A stretch of DNA of 64,000 bases from Charina bottae (lineage: Eukaryota > Chordata > Lepidosauria > Squamata > Charinaidae). The DNA lies in assembly GCA_023362775.1 (NCBI GenBank), contig JALMGJ010000003.1:80931355-80995354 (forward strand). Direction: 5' to 3'. Below the pieces are notes generated by a model, which was given only the letters and a program-made list of their open reading frames with translations, searched no databases and was not told where the DNA came from. Made by a program: the position numbers and the translations under genes. Below are positions 1 through 12,429 of the stretch, piece after piece. The number at the start of each line of letters is the position of its first letter. Position 1 is the stretch's first letter.

Positions 1-79
1 GGGGGCAGGACAAGAGACAACACAGCCTGGAACTGGACCGTGGGAAGACAAAGAGATTCAGAATAGCAACGCTCTAGAG
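1..79 (+). mobile_element. Left flank of an LTR-like remnant interrupted by the MITE
   Basis: With 566-700 on the other side, this stretch seems to form one older element split by the hAT insertion. The right part carries the caagattct motif and an AATAAA 30 nt later that recur in four other places in the window. The left limit is outside the window or unclear. Confidence 0.3.
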
Positions 80-557
80 CAGGGGTCCCCAACCTTGGCA
101 CCAGGGACCACTTCTGTGGGAAATTTTTTTCCAAGGACCGGGGGGTGGGGTTTGCAGGTGGCAGCCAATCGCGCAGACAGGTGGGGTGGTGTTTGCAGGC
201 GGCAGCCAATCGAGCGGACAGGGGCGGGGTTTGCAGGCAGCAGATTCTCCCCAGGCTGCTGCTTGGCTCCTCAGCACCGCCCTTCCCTCCCCCCTCAGCA
301 GGACTCGAGGTCTCTCTCTCTCTCTCACACACACACACTTACATGCACACGAGCGCGCACACACAGTTTGCAAGCTGGGGCCAATCGGGCCTTGCGCTCC
401 TCGGCCCGCCTTCGCCCTTCTTTGCTGTGCGCTGATAGGTGGAGGTGTTTACCCTTCCAGGCCCCCACCAATCAGCTGCTCCGGCTCACCCTGCGGCCCG
501 CTTCCTAACAGCCCGCCGCCCACCAGTGGTCCGTGGCCCACAGGTTGCCGACCCCTG
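80..557 (+). mobile_element. hAT-type MITE, family A copy 1
   Basis: The terminal inverted repeats begin caggggtccccaacc and end ggttgccgacccctg. The exact 8-bp target duplication ctctagag flanks it (72-79 and 558-565), the hallmark of hAT transposition. It is 478 bp and GC-rich, with no transposase. Inside are two direct repeats about 41 bp apart (CCAAT at 165 and 206), a TC/AC microsatellite (310-365), and further CCAAT boxes at 381 and 468. The reading frames in it are composition artefacts. Confidence 0.9.
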
Positions 558-565
558 CTCTAGAG

Positions 566-707
566 TCTTCCAGGTTATATCCTGTAGTATAGGTTTAGTC
601 TGGCAAGATTCTGTCTACATGATGTAAGCAAATAAAGAAGTGAAATGTGGCTGGATTGCTTCCTTGTCAATCTTGGGCTAGGCCTGACAGGAAGTCCCTC
701 AAGACCT
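566..707 (+). mobile_element. LTR-like remnant, copy 1 (R/U5 portion)
   Basis: It contains ggcaagattctgtc at about 608, an AATAAA at 631, and a stretch resembling the ends of the copies at 9316, 19036, 22206(-) and 62640(-). No coding region adjoins it. Family assignment is inferred only from copies within the window. Confidence 0.4.
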
Positions 708-774
708 GACTATGTCATCAGGCCTGGGTGTCCCAGGAGACCGGTGAGATTTTGAGGTGGCTCCCTTACTGTGG

Positions 775-947
775 TTAACATTTATCCTCTCTTGTGCCTT
801 CTGCATTTTTATATTTTTAATTATGATTGTTTTTATATATTTATTGTTTTTTAATTTAGTGTTGTATGCCACCCAGAGTCACTGCTTTTGAGATGGGCAG
901 CCATATAAATTTGATAGATAGATAATTAATTAAATAAATAAATAAGT
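775..947 (+). mobile_element. CR1/L2-type LINE 3' tail
   Basis: The segment has the typical 3' end of reptile CR1/L2 LINEs: an A/T-rich stretch, a degenerate GCCACCCAGAGTC block, ATATAAATTTGATA and then an AAAT simple repeat. It is truncated at its 5' side. Confidence 0.65.
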
Positions 948-954
948 TTTCCCC

Positions 955-1565
955 CAGTCTTCTTTTTTCTAGACTGAACACCCTAAGTTCCTTCAGCTTG
1001 TCCTCAAATCTCTACACCTATTTTGTTGATGTCCTATGGACTTATTCTGCACTGTCAATATCATCCTGAAAATGTGCCTGGAACTGTAAATAGTAGTCCT
1101 GGTGTGACCTCACCAGTGTAGAATAAATGGCGAAAGGGACTTCATGTCCTGTATCATTCATGTATGTATGTATGTATGTATGTATGTATGTCTCACACTT
1201 CGGTCTCATGTTGACCTTGATGTCAGTGACCACACTCAAGTTCTTCTCAAATATAGTGCTTACAAGTCATGAATCCCCCATTTTGTATGTGTGCCTTACA
1301 TTTTTCCTTTCAAAATGTAATACCTTACAATTATCCTGTTGAGGAAAACCTTGTACCTCTCAACCTAGTTTTTCAACCTGTCCAGATTAAATTGCAATCT
1401 CTTTCTGGATCTCTCAATTTTGTGTCATCTGCAAATTTGGCAAGCAGCCTATCAACCCTGTTAACCAAATAAAATAATAATACTGGCCTGAAGACAGTTC
1501 CCTGTGGCACCCCATTTGCTATTGCTCTCCAGTTCAATATTGTCAGCCCCATTATATAGACCAAA
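955..1565 (-). pseudogene. CR1-like LINE reverse transcriptase remnant
   Basis: On the minus strand the translation contains GVPQGT, then FADDTKL about 30 residues later: the two neighbouring reverse-transcriptase blocks (B and the catalytic FADD of C). The frame is interrupted, and a TGTA microsatellite lies inside (1157-1191). It is a dead, 5'-truncated fragment. Confidence 0.65.
1157..1191 (+). repeat. (TGTA)n microsatellite
   Basis: About eight uninterrupted tetranucleotide units inside the LINE remnant. Confidence 0.9.
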
Positions 1566-4500
1566 CCAAGAAATCAACTCCACATGAAGGCTAAAAGGTG
1601 GATTGCTTCTTTGCAGGAAGTGAATTAGATCCAGTGGGTGTCCCCTTGAGCCACTTCCAATATTGTTCTAGAGGATTTCCCAAATTTTCAGAGGAGATTT
1701 TCATGGTATGGAAGATTGGAAGAAGAATATATGAACATTACTTGCTTTGCTTTGTCTTCCAAAGTCTCCAGTTCACAAAGATCTACGCCTTAACAGTTCT
1801 GGATTTAACTCAAAATGACTTAGTTTTGTTAATATTTAACTTTGATGTTGATGGCAAATGTTAAAATATTATGAATCTCAGAGCCAAGCTGGATGCAATA
1901 ACAGTAGGTCTATATTGTCAACATGAATTTGCATAGAGAAGATGTCAGTTTGAATGGCAAAAGGAGAATATGGATGTATGGAAGATCATCCTGAAAGAGG
2001 AGTATTTTTTAGACATCCCCTTTCCTCCAGCTTGCCCCATCTGTTACTTTGCTAGGAACACATTTTGGTAAATGTAATGAAGCCTGTCATTTTCTCCCAA
2101 AGTGTTAACAAGTATGGGTTTCTTTATCAAATTGCTATGCAAGTATTTGGGAGAGTTGGGGGGGGGGAAGTATATTTTTTCCAGAAATGCACAACTGGAG
2201 AATTGAGCTAGAAAAGGATTTCTTAGTATACATCTGTCAGTGCTCTTTCTGCCAATGTTGGCAAACATTAGCTTCAGCCAAACTGAATTCTTTGCTGCAT
2301 TTCCATTGTAACCTAGTATTGATGCAACGGCAAGCCTTTGTCAGTTTCAGTGGTTTTGAGCATAGTTCCAGTGCCAGAGCTTTGGGAGGGTGCATTCATG
2401 GGTATTTTGCTTATATATAATACTTGACCATAGCTGTATGTATGAATGCAGTTCTGTTTCACGATAGCCATTGAAAATATGCCCAAGAAGGATCCCTTTA
2501 AATTTAATCAATTTTGGACGTGTTTTCTGTCTAGTTAAAATTTTCTTCTCTACGCTGGTACTGGTGGTCTATAAGGAAAAGAATGAGTGGATGTCCTGTA
2601 GTTTTAAATTGAAGGGTGCTTTATTTTAGCCGTAAGCAAGCTGGATTGAATTTGGTCTTTAACTTGGTTGCATATCTCTCTGTGATGCAAAATAAAGCAG
2701 CTTCCTTCACTCTCCCACATTCTACATCTGTAGAGAAATAAGAGGCCCACTGATGCTGTGGTATGCAGTTGTTCCATACCTTAATCAATTGCTAGGACAA
2801 ACATTTGTTACATATTATATACCTGAAGTAGATGAATGGTTCATTGTGCTGAACTGGCATGCACTGCTAGAATTGCTAGCGGAGTGAAAGCAAAGTAGTA
2901 AAGTGAGGTGTCTTGCTTTTATGAAGGTCTTGTTTTACCAAATAAAGGAAAAAGAGACTGAGTAGAACAGGAAGTGAACATCATTCTTGACCCCTTGCTT
3001 ACTATAATGCCACTTATGTTGGATGAAGCATAATCTTTCCATCCCCATTTTTCACCGTCCTTCTCTTATCCAGCTACAAGAATGGTAAGCTTTGTAAATC
3101 AAGAGATGCTGGTTCCTTAAAGCATAGCCAGAGTTTTGCGCTTATACATTCAGATAACCTGCATTCCCAGGCAGTAGATTTTTGAAGTGCCATATTCCAT
3201 CCCGGGAATAGCCCAATAAAGAATTGTTAAACAGTCCAAAACACACAGTACATTCTAAGGAATGATTTCTAGCCTTGCTGTTTGGCCAAGGTCAAGCCAA
3301 GCTGGTCTGTGGTTACTTAAGACAAAGCCTACTCAGGATGAACTCTCTCCTCAGTAACCTTGTCCCTAAAAGACTTCCTTGGGCCTGGAGCCAGCTCTCT
3401 CACAGCTCCTCTAATGGGCTGTCATCTCTCAATGGAGACATTCTGTGCTGCTTTTCAGGCTGTGAGTAAAACTTACTAATTTTAACTCATAAGCGTTTCT
3501 GTGATATTGTGGGATAAAGAATGTTGAAACATTAAGTTGTCTCACAGGTTGGCACGGCAAAGTAGAATGTGTTGCATTTGAAATAAGGAGAACCTCTTTG
3601 GAAGTACAGAAGGGGGATGTCTTTGTCTAAATTCAGGATGCAGGTCTTCAGAACTAAAACAGAAGACAGAAGGTTAAAAGTATTTAAATCTTAGGATACC
3701 TCCTTATATGTGTATAAATACTGTATATGCAAGTATATATTTATGTTCCTGACACTCTCTTAACTAGTGTTTAGCACTGCCAAAAAATGGGGTATAGAGG
3801 ATTCATTTTAAGAACTGTGAGCAATTGCTTTCTTTGCAACTGATGAAATGCTAAATGTAGTACACGCTTTTACCTGGGCAGAATTGATCCAGTCACACCA
3901 GCAAGATCTTAAATTAATGTGCATCCTTTCTAATTGACTCCAGTAACAGTACTAGCAATTTTATGTGTGTTGTGTCTACAGTGAAACCATTTACTAGGAT
4001 AGTGTCCTCTGGTTTCCTGTTGAGAATCTTCTGCCCCATTCTTCCTGAGGAAAAGGCCTAAATTGTAGAACTACTCTGATAGCAAATTACAGGGAGTTTG
4101 TTAGGGCTGCACATACCCTTTGAAAGAGGTTCTTCAGATCACCAGGATCATGTATTAAGCACCTCTCTTTAAATGTTAAAGCAGCTGCATTTTTTCCAGA
4201 CTCATGCATCTACTTCAGAAGTTGCCCCCAGCTGTGTCCACTTGTGTCCCAGCTAAGCAGCTGTGTATGAACATGCATGTGGAAACAGCCAGTAGTATTT
4301 TCCAAAGTAATCCTGTGAGTTTTTAAAACAACGTGGTTGCTTTAATGATTTGCTCTGCATATGCTGTTGCATGCTTTTGAACCATCTCTTTCCTAGAGAG
4401 AGAATTTTTGAAGAGATAGAATTTGCATAATAGGAAAAACTTGGAGACCTCTATACTTCAACAGAAATAGCTGAATAGTTTGTATTTCGTGTAAGAAGCA

Positions 4501-5567
4501 TACTTCTGTTTAAAATACAATTTTAAATGTAAATTACTGGTGGTGGGAGATGTGGTCTTTCCCTCAGGAAAATACAATTTCTTAAAATGTTTTAAATATG
4601 GATTTCCTAGAAAATTAATACAAACATATCAAACAGTCTATGCATAGATTTTACCTTTTTCTGGTATTGGGTATCCAGTAGAATGTGATGCTTTATAGGC
4701 AATGTTATCCTGTTTAGCAACCAGTGTAATGTAAGAATGTAACAGTGGGAAGAGATAGGCTTCTGTAGGTAGGATCAAATTGTTTAGGCTGATTTTGCCA
4801 TTCATTACTCTGCCCCATAATTTGGAGAAATGTAATGCATTTGGAATAAGCAGAACAAAACTTTTCATTCTGGGATTTGTGTACCATTTTATTGGCTGCT
4901 ATAACATCAAATATGCAAATATTATGACAGCAATAATTTATGTTCAGGTGCATTTTTATTGGAGTTACGCAATCATATTGCTCTTTTAAGTCTTACTTCG
5001 ATAATATGATTTCCAGTTTCCAAATAGTTGTTGAGTTTCCTTCAAGTCATCTCCCAGTGACTACATGGATTCATCCATGTAATTTCCTTGGCAGCAATTT
5101 GGAAGTGGTTTGCTTTTGCCCTACCCATTTCTGTTATTCACAAGTTCTCAGTCTAGCCTACAGCCCTGATAATTCCTGATGGTCTCCCGTCCAAGTCCTA
5201 ACCAAGTCTGAGCTTGTTTTCTTTTTCAGAATTATCCATGATCCACTATGTGCTGCCATCTAGTGGGGCACTAAGTTTAATAAGTACTAGGAGCCAAAAT
5301 GTGTGGTCATTTTAAATTTTCTAATTGCGTAAATTTAGTTCCCTGAGATTGCATAAATTTTGTATTGGGACACATACTGTATCTTTATTTGTGCGGGGAA
5401 TGGGAAGGATAAATGGTGTCAGAGTTTTTTGGATGAGAGTCTACAGTCACAATCTTTAGAGCAACCATTTGAATTGCTTGTTACATTAAGGACATTTCAG
5501 TATATATAAATGTTAGTTTATATTTGCATTTACATTTTTGAAAATGAATGCCATTTTTTCTTTTCAG
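1566..5567. other. Non-coding stretch without recognised genes
   Basis: I see no credible exon or dated repeat here, only A/T-rich unique sequence with a G run (2159-2167). Short open frames (for example near 2187 and 4780) lack homology and splice context. It is either further RAP1A 5' intron or upstream flank. Confidence 0.5.
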
Positions 5568-5638
5568 TCCCTTAGCGGGAGTTTGGGAAGACCTCTAGCA
5601 GGTGCTGTTCACACGGATGAGAGATCTTATATGCCAAG
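5568..5638 (+). other. Candidate 5'-UTR exon (RAP1A leader or an unknown transcript)
   Basis: A strong acceptor (a 13-of-14 pyrimidine run, then cag, ending 5567) is followed by 71 nt of complex, non-repetitive sequence and a donor AAG|gtttga. The segment is not in any repeat I recognise and lies on the coding strand 17 kb before the RAP1A start exon, as expected for a non-coding leader exon. It is open in one frame (it could read SLSGSLGRPLAGAVHTDE), but its 71-nt length and the lack of recognisable homology favour UTR. RNA reads would decide. Confidence 0.42.
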
Positions 5639-8400
5639 GTTTGAACTATTTTATGTTATATTTGCTTTTGTATTTTCCTTATACTGAGACAGACTCTTGA
5701 TTCATCTACACGTCACAGCAGTTCTGTTTATCTTGTCCTTATTAATTGCGGCAGGCTTTCAGACAGTTCCCCCCCCCCCAAATCTATCTGGAAATACCAG
5801 GGAATGAACTAGGACTGTTTGCATTCAAACTATGTGCTCTCCCGTTGTGCTGCGTTCCTTCTCTATTGTTCCTTCTCTATTCTATAGTGTCTATTGTGAC
5901 TGTTGGTAGCCCTGGATGGCTGAGCCAAAGATCTCTCCTGTCCCTGGCGCCAGAAAATGTCTAGCTGTAGATGCCTAGGCTTTGACCTGGATGTCTTCAT
6001 TCAGTGTATGTACTAAACTCTGTCCTTGAACTCTTGTCACATTTGATGAATCGGTGAATATTCTCTGATTAAAATTTAAGAATTAAACATGTGCTGCTTG
6101 GTATTTATTTGACAGCAACAAACTGGATTTTGTTTGCAGAATGAATCTTACCCACATCATCTCCCATTGCTTCTTGCCTTAAATGAGTAGATATATCTCT
6201 TTGGTAATAAGAGGGCTCTACTAGCTCTATGCAAGTTGTGGCAACTCAGGATAGTTTAGCAGATTATTATATTTTACTAAAATGCTATCTACAGAGTTAC
6301 TGACCTAAAGATAAGACCATCTGATCAAGGTACTGCTGTTTATAAAGCTCTACATTCTTAGAACCAAAATATCTGAAAATTTCCCTTCCCCATAGGGACT
6401 TTCCTACAGGTTATATTAATATTTTTCTGAGTCGCTTTTGAATGTTCCACCACAGAAGAAATTCAGGTCAAAGGAACTAGTATTATTGCTTTAGCAGAGC
6501 CTATTTAATGGAATTCCTATTGAAGGAAAGTAGATTAGATCTACTTCTGATAACTTGTAGATGTCCAACAAAACATTTTGTTTCCACCTGGATTTTCAGG
6601 GTTTCAAATTAAATCTGCTTGGTGGCGGCGGCGGCATGTTTTGTTTCACAATTTATTTTGGGAACCCGTAAGGATGACAATCAGTATCTAGAAGTCAATA
6701 GCATATCTTCCTACTGTAATTCTGAAATGTTCATGTATCCATGAACTCCCCCAAGATCAATTTATGTTGTTACATTTCACAAGTAAAGCATGGTTCACTA
6801 CAGGAAAGATGCTGATTGGGATGGATTGTTCGTATAAGAGAGAACTACATTACGTGGAAAGCAAAGAACAGCCTAAGTTGCTGCCAATTTTGTATGATGA
6901 AGACATTCTTTTATATGCTCAAATATGGGCATCATTCAAACAAGCAGCACTGAGTAAGATGCTCCTGTCAGTCATGCAACATTCATATACCAAGTTAGCA
7001 TATTTTACCAAGTTAACATTATATAGGAAGAATTAAGTGAATGTGTCTGAGGATGATGGACTTATCCAAAAGTGCTATATTTTCAAAAATGTAAACTCTT
7101 TCTTATTTGTCTTTAAAAAAAACAAACTACCCTAGAGCATTTTTCTCTTTCTTTCCTTCCCATTGGCTTGAATCATGCAGTGCACTGTTCTGTTAAAGTT
7201 TACAGAGCACTTCGCAAATATTCTGGTGTGGATTCCTATCTTCATTTGTAGCTTCTAAATTGGGAATGAAACTGGATTATGCAAAGCCACAATTATACAA
7301 AACTTACTGTTCAGGTGAGTTTTCAGTCCAAATCTCCCTGATCAGTCAAATGATCAGTAAGTCTTAAAGGAGTTTACAGTGATGATGGTCTGGCTAGAAT
7401 GCTCTTCCCTAACATCTTCTATATCAACTTTTCTAGCCTCCAGATTTTGTATTTTAATAATTATAGATCTATATTCATTGTAGTCTTAAGCTTTGAAATT
7501 TTGTGGGCTATTGTACATTTGCTATATTCACATGTGTATGTATAGTACTTGTTGATCATATTTATAACCTGATTAATTATTATTATTATTATTATTTTAA
7601 ATTTATTGGCCAACTCATTGAACTCTGTTCAATCAGCATGTGGTAATTAATAATGTAAATGACAAACATTATCAATAAAACACAGCAATTATGTAAGATA
7701 TACTAAAACCACAAAATACAATGAAAATCCTTAATTAACAGTACTCAGGCAATACAACATTGTGTCTTCTATTATTGACTTCATATTAATTTTCTTTTTT
7801 TTTTACCCTAAATTAATCAATTTAGTAATAAAATTTGAAATCAAGCTTGCTTTTGACTAATATATTTCTGGAGCTTCAGTGCAAGCTCTACTGGTATGCC
7901 TTTAAACAACCACTGTTTTGTGCATTTATTTATTTAGTGCAAAGTATCTTATAGCCCAGGATAGATAACCCAATGAGTGCTCTAAAGACATTTGGAGTTA
8001 ACATTATAATTTTGTTGAAACTGAGTATAAGGATTTTGTTATACAGCTGAGTCTTAGTATAATAATGTGTTATATTTTGGCTGGTCTTTCTATCCTGAAC
8101 ATTCATGTTGCTTGTTTCATTTAGGAAGAGTATTAAAAAAAATTGTTGGTTCTTATCAGAAAATATCACATTCTTTAAGCTAAGCAGTAAATCATCTTCT
8201 ACTTGTTGTTAGGATTTTTGAGCTGTAAACAATAATTGTTTTATGAGCTGAACAGTTCATCCAAATTAAGTCTGTTTAAAACTGACTTACACACTGAGAC
8301 TGGCATCTGATTTCTAACCAAAATTTATTGCACATGACTTTAACACTTGTATGGGTTAATGTGGTGAATGCATCTTTATATTGTGGAGTAGTACCAATTA
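5639..8400. other. Intronic stretch, mostly unique A/T-rich sequence
   Basis: Nothing coding is supported. An (ATT)n run (about 7576-7597) introduces a possible minus-strand LINE tail to about 7740. A degenerate frame at 6764-7036 faintly recalls a LINE polymerase but is too weak to annotate. Confidence 0.45.
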
Positions 8401-8404
8401 GAGG

Positions 8405-8640
8405 TAAATGGCATGGTGAAAGAGGGCCAATAATCTGAAATTAAATCCTGACAAGTTGGAGATCTGGTGGATCAGTGGTTCCTATGTACAGGGTTTGGGG
8501 AATTTGCCTGTTATCAGTGGGATTGCAGAGGTAGCTAGTAGGGTTTTTGTTTGTGGGGTTGTCCAAGAGTCTGTGGTCTGAAGCACCTATTACCAGCTTT
8601 GGCTGGTATGCCATCCTTGTCCTTTCCTATACATAGATAG
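8405..8640 (+). pseudogene. L2/CR1-type LINE ORF2 fragment
   Basis: The plus-strand translation includes LKLNPDKLEIWWI, which matches the conserved stretch after the polymerase active site in L2/CR1 elements (LKLNPDKTE...). It is decayed and truncated at both ends. Confidence 0.55.
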
Positions 8641-9174
8641 CTTACTTACTTGTATGTGTGGATACAGTACTATTTATATATTTGATAATCTGACAATTGT
8701 TCATCCAATGATACCCTCGATGGTTCAAGTCAGACTCTATGAAACCATAGTTTGTACTTCTAAATGTACAAGTTTAGAAGTAGTTGCCTTATTTCTTCTA
8801 TCTGCTTAGTATTTCAGTTACTAGATGTTATAGCCTCTCAAGGTGGGGCAACTATGAATTGTAAATCCAATCATGATGCTGTTCCATGATGTTATTACAA
8901 TTTATTCAATCAGTTTCAATCTCAAACCATGATTTACCAATGTAAGTATTACATAGCACCATAGATAAATATTTCTTAACCAAGACATGGGGTTATGTCT
9001 GATAACCCGGGCATCTGAGAGATCTCCTTCTCCCAATGTTTCTGCCCATCCAGTAAAATCTGACAGAATGGTTGTGGTGGTAGGGAGCCATGAAATTAAC
9101 CTTGGAGAAGGCGTCCAGAAACTGTTGGGACAGCAACAAGTGCGGAAAAAAATGTGTTATTTATTATTTCTAAC

Positions 9175-9206
9175 TTATATCACCGCCCATCTCCCCCCAC
9201 AAGGTG
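9175..9206 (-). mobile_element. CR1/L2-type LINE 3' tail fragment
   Basis: Contains caccgcccatctcccccc, the reverse complement of the conserved tail block seen many times in this window. Confidence 0.5.
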
Positions 9207-9412
9207 TGTTAAGTCCAGGAGGGTGGGAAAGTATTAGAAAGATACTCAGATTGGCTTCCCCTCTGACTCCATGAGGTATAAGAGAGGGGGAAGGGAAAAC
9301 ACAGGCAGAATTGCAAGATTCTCTTACTATAGCTTATCTCAATAAAGTATAGTTCTAGTCAACCTGTGGGGTCAGTTTCCTGGTAAGGCTCACCGTTGTC
9401 AGCCCTACAAGA
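9207..9412 (+). mobile_element. LTR-like remnant, copy 2
   Basis: It has a TATA-like ggtataagag near 9274, gcaagattct at about 9314, an AATAAAG about 30 nt later, and ends in gtcagccctaca. The order TATA, caagattct, polyadenylation signal, short U5 fits a solo LTR. The boundaries are estimates and no target duplication was found. Confidence 0.4.
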
Positions 9413-9467
9413 TAGACGGTGGTCCATGTCCCATCTTTAAAAGGACATGGGACCCAGGTAATGTATC

Positions 9468-9780
9468 TTCTCTGTCATGGTGCCTGCCTTATGGAACAGT
9501 ATCTCCCCATGATTTGAATTGCCCCAACCCTGCTGCCTTTTAAACAGGCCTTGAAGACCTGGCTTTTTCCTCATACACTAGGTTAGGGAGTGTGCAATTC
9601 TGTGTGAATTTTATTAATGTATCTGGTACATTAATCTCCAGGTTATCTCCTCCTTTGAATTACATTGTATTGGATTGTTTTTATATTGTATGTTGCCCAA
9701 AGCCATTATTAGTTGTGTGGCCTATAAATTTGATTTAATTTAATTTAATTTAATTTAATTAAAAGTGAATAAATAAATAT
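9468..9780 (+). mobile_element. CR1/L2-type LINE 3' end
   Basis: The start encodes the decayed ORF2 C-terminus (TGGAACAGTATCTCCCC, then a 'KTWLF'-like segment at about 9548). A 3' UTR, the degenerate GCCCAAAGCCA block and an (AATTT)n tail (9728-9762) follow. Confidence 0.65.
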
Positions 9781-9782
9781 AA

Positions 9783-9825
<43 letters not shown>

Positions 9826-9882
9826 TACACATACACATACTGTACACATACACACACACACACACACATACACACACACACC
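9774..9882 (+). repeat. Compound (AAAT/AT/CA)n microsatellite
   Basis: An AAAT-type run passes into (AT)n and then (AC)n with interruptions, grown from the LINE tail just upstream. Confidence 0.9.
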
Positions 9883-10734
9883 TAAAATTGCATTCTTTTA
9901 CATATGACAGCCAACAATTAAGACACTTATGACCAAGCTGATTCATTTGTTGCTTGGCTAAAATAAATAAACCTTGTGGATGTACAAAAACCAAGGCAGA
10001 GTTTGAGATTCTAAGATTTTTCCCTACCTCTGAAGCAAGAGGAAGAGTCATGGCTCAGTATGTACAGTATCTTATGATTTGACTATTGTGCCATTTTTAT
10101 ATATTTTATAGTAGGTTTATGGGTAAGAATTTTCATTTTCCATGAAGATTAACTTGAATATAGAACTTCTTGCCTGATATATTATCTGTTTTCCTCTGTT
10201 TTACAAGCACAGTGAATGTTGCTACTTGGAGAAGCCCTCACTTTGAAGAGGAAATACATGCAGCGATGAGCACACTTTTAATTTGCTTTATTAGTTGAGC
10301 TATCTCTAGTTCTTTTGTGGATCTCCTAGTTAGGCGTGTACAACTTTCCTCTGCTTGAGGACCACCCCAAAGATTGTGCAGCATATTGAGGCCTGCACTC
10401 CAAGAAAGGACGGGGTCAGGACCAATTTTTGGGAATGTGTTGATGGGTCATCTGAAATTTTGCACCCATTCTCTAAGGTAATACACTCTTCATAGGTATG
10501 AAACTAACTATTACATGACAGTGTCAATCCCAATGACAGTGGACACTGGGGTGCCCAGATTTCTTTTCTATGCTACCTTTAATTTAGTATTGTTGCCTGT
10601 CATATGGTGTATCAAATCTGGGGGTTCTACGCCTACATGACAAGCAGAGAAAATTTGTTGAAACTAAAATAGTGGAAATAATAAATTGTGATGAACTAAT
10701 AATAAACTTATGCTTCAACTGTTTTTCCTTACGC

Positions 10735-10769
10735 AACATGTTCTTATCTAAAGATAATAAGAACATGTT
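10735..10769. repeat. Small inverted repeat (13-bp arms)
   Basis: aacatgttcttat (10735-10747) and its exact complement ataagaacatgtt (10757-10769) flank a 9-nt spacer. Function unknown. Confidence 0.7.
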
Positions 10770-10984
10770 TTATTGGGCTTTGTATTTATTGTGTTGAAGG
10801 TCCATAGTTGTTTCTGAACAAACAAGAGTTGAGTGTGTCAAAACCCTGTTTATAGTATGATACTCACGCCTTCAACTAACATACTGTAGTTAGAACCTAC
10901 TTTTCTTTTGTTGCCTTAACCTTAAAAGATTTACAGTGAAATCATAGCATAGATAATGTATTAAGTAGCAAGACTTTTTATCTG

Positions 10985-12424
10985 GGACGTCACCATTTTC
11001 CAAACCGCGCTGTAGCCTTAAAGGGACACTAAGACCGGCCACCCCATTTCTAAATCACCCAATTTATATTTATTTTAAGTATGCGTACCCTAAGAGAGGC
11101 TTTCTACAGCAAGGAGAAGCGGGTTCTCTTGGTGCTCATCGTTATTTTGGGGATTAATTTTTTTTAAAAAAATCTTTTTAAGTTTTGGACTTTGTTTTCC
11201 ATCCAAATATTAAGGAGGATTGAGAGTAAATAATTGTCTCCCTGTTATTATTTTTGTACTAAATTTGAAGATATTAGCATTTTCCTACACGTTGAATCAG
11301 TTGTTTTGAACTTTCAGTTTTCTGCTTCTACTTTCCCTGGGGAACTGTCTGCATATCTCACTTTCGCTTGTGTAAACACGTTCCGGAATTCTTTCATATC
11401 TTCGACTTTCATTGGTTAAGCTCCTAGGGGGCGCCATAATCTACTGCGTGAGACATGGAGGATTTTAAACAGGCTTTCTCTGACTTCCACCGAGATTTTA
11501 AACAGATTCTTTCTGATTCCTACCAAGTTTTTATGCAAGGCATTTGTGGAAAATATGAGGTCTAAAATGTATCATCTGGTTGGGGATGAAACTGAGAATT
11601 TAACAGCGACAGAAATGTCTCTTCAACTTCTGAAATTAAAGGGAGAGATCGAGTTGCAAGCCATAAGTGAAATTGATCTTCTGATGGAACGCCATGGAAA
11701 AGAAGGGGTTATTATATATGGGAGGTCTTCTGAAGAGAAGTTGAGAGTTTTTGAGGGGGGCAGTTGGGCTGATTTTTTAAAAGAAAACTGTGTGTGCGTT
11801 GGGATATGTAAATGCTCTGATTTATTTTGAAGTGGGATAAGGGTTTAAGAATATTTATCTGGATTGCTTTTGGGGTTTGGCAGACTTCATTTATCTTTAA
11901 CAATTTGGATTAAGATTATTAAGGTATAATAAAAAATGTCTGGTTTTGGGTTTAATATGATTAAGATTATTAAAATTGTTGTATTATCAAGTATAATGGC
12001 AGACAATTTATATGTTTTTTAGTTTGATCTTTATTATAGTAGACAGGAATGTATAGAATAGTAGTAGGAAGGAAAAAATTAAATGTTATCTTTGGGGGGT
12101 AAGTTGATTAGGAGGTTTATATATCTTTTTTTCCCTTTTAATATAAGGGGAGGGAGCAATTGTATTTAGTGATTTTTATAATGTGCCAATGGAATGATTT
12201 ATAGAAATAATGTGATTTTGGTTTAATATAGAGTAAGGGATTGATTATGGAAAATTGTTGTGTATCCTTGCTGTTAAAAGTCGGAAGTCACCTCTTTTTG
12301 TAATTAAAAAAAATTCTCTTGTGTTTCCACACTGTTTTAGTTTTTTCTTTTTTTCTTTGTAGTTTTTTGTTTTTCTGTAGCTTTTATCTTTGTTTGAAAC
12401 AATAAAATTCTTATAAAAAAAAAA
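10985..12424 (+). mobile_element. Internally deleted L1-like LINE
   Basis: A short open frame starts at 11455 (MEDFKQAFSDFHRDFKQ...), shifts frame near 11545 and continues as an acidic, helix-prone ORF1-like stretch to 11830. The rest is 3' UTR ending in a CT-rich block, ACAATAAAATTC and a poly(A) (12415-12424). The 3' 190 nt match the second copy at 41492-41739. No reverse transcriptase is present, so the body between ORF1 and the 3' UTR is missing. The 5' limit is a guess based on the change to GC-richer leader-like sequence. Confidence 0.6.
11455..11830 (+). pseudogene. Broken ORF1-like frame of the L1-like element
   Basis: Two overlapping frames (11455-11565, then a frame open from 11546 to 11827) appear to be one ancestral ORF separated by a frameshift. 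The composition is rich in E, K and L, as in the coiled-coil part of an ORF1 protein. No nucleic-acid-binding domain was recognised. Confidence 0.45.
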
Positions 12425-12429
12425 CGGAA

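Noticed and set aside
3074..3084. 11-nt micro-exon between cag and gtaagc
   Set aside because: No pyrimidine tract quality or coding reason; such pairs arise by chance.
6764..7036. 90-codon frame with YDEDILLYAQ recalling a LINE polymerase active site
   Set aside because: The similarity covers a few residues only, with no flanking LINE blocks.
9755..10051. Cysteine/valine-repeat open frame on the minus strand
   Set aside because: Translation of the CA/TA microsatellite.
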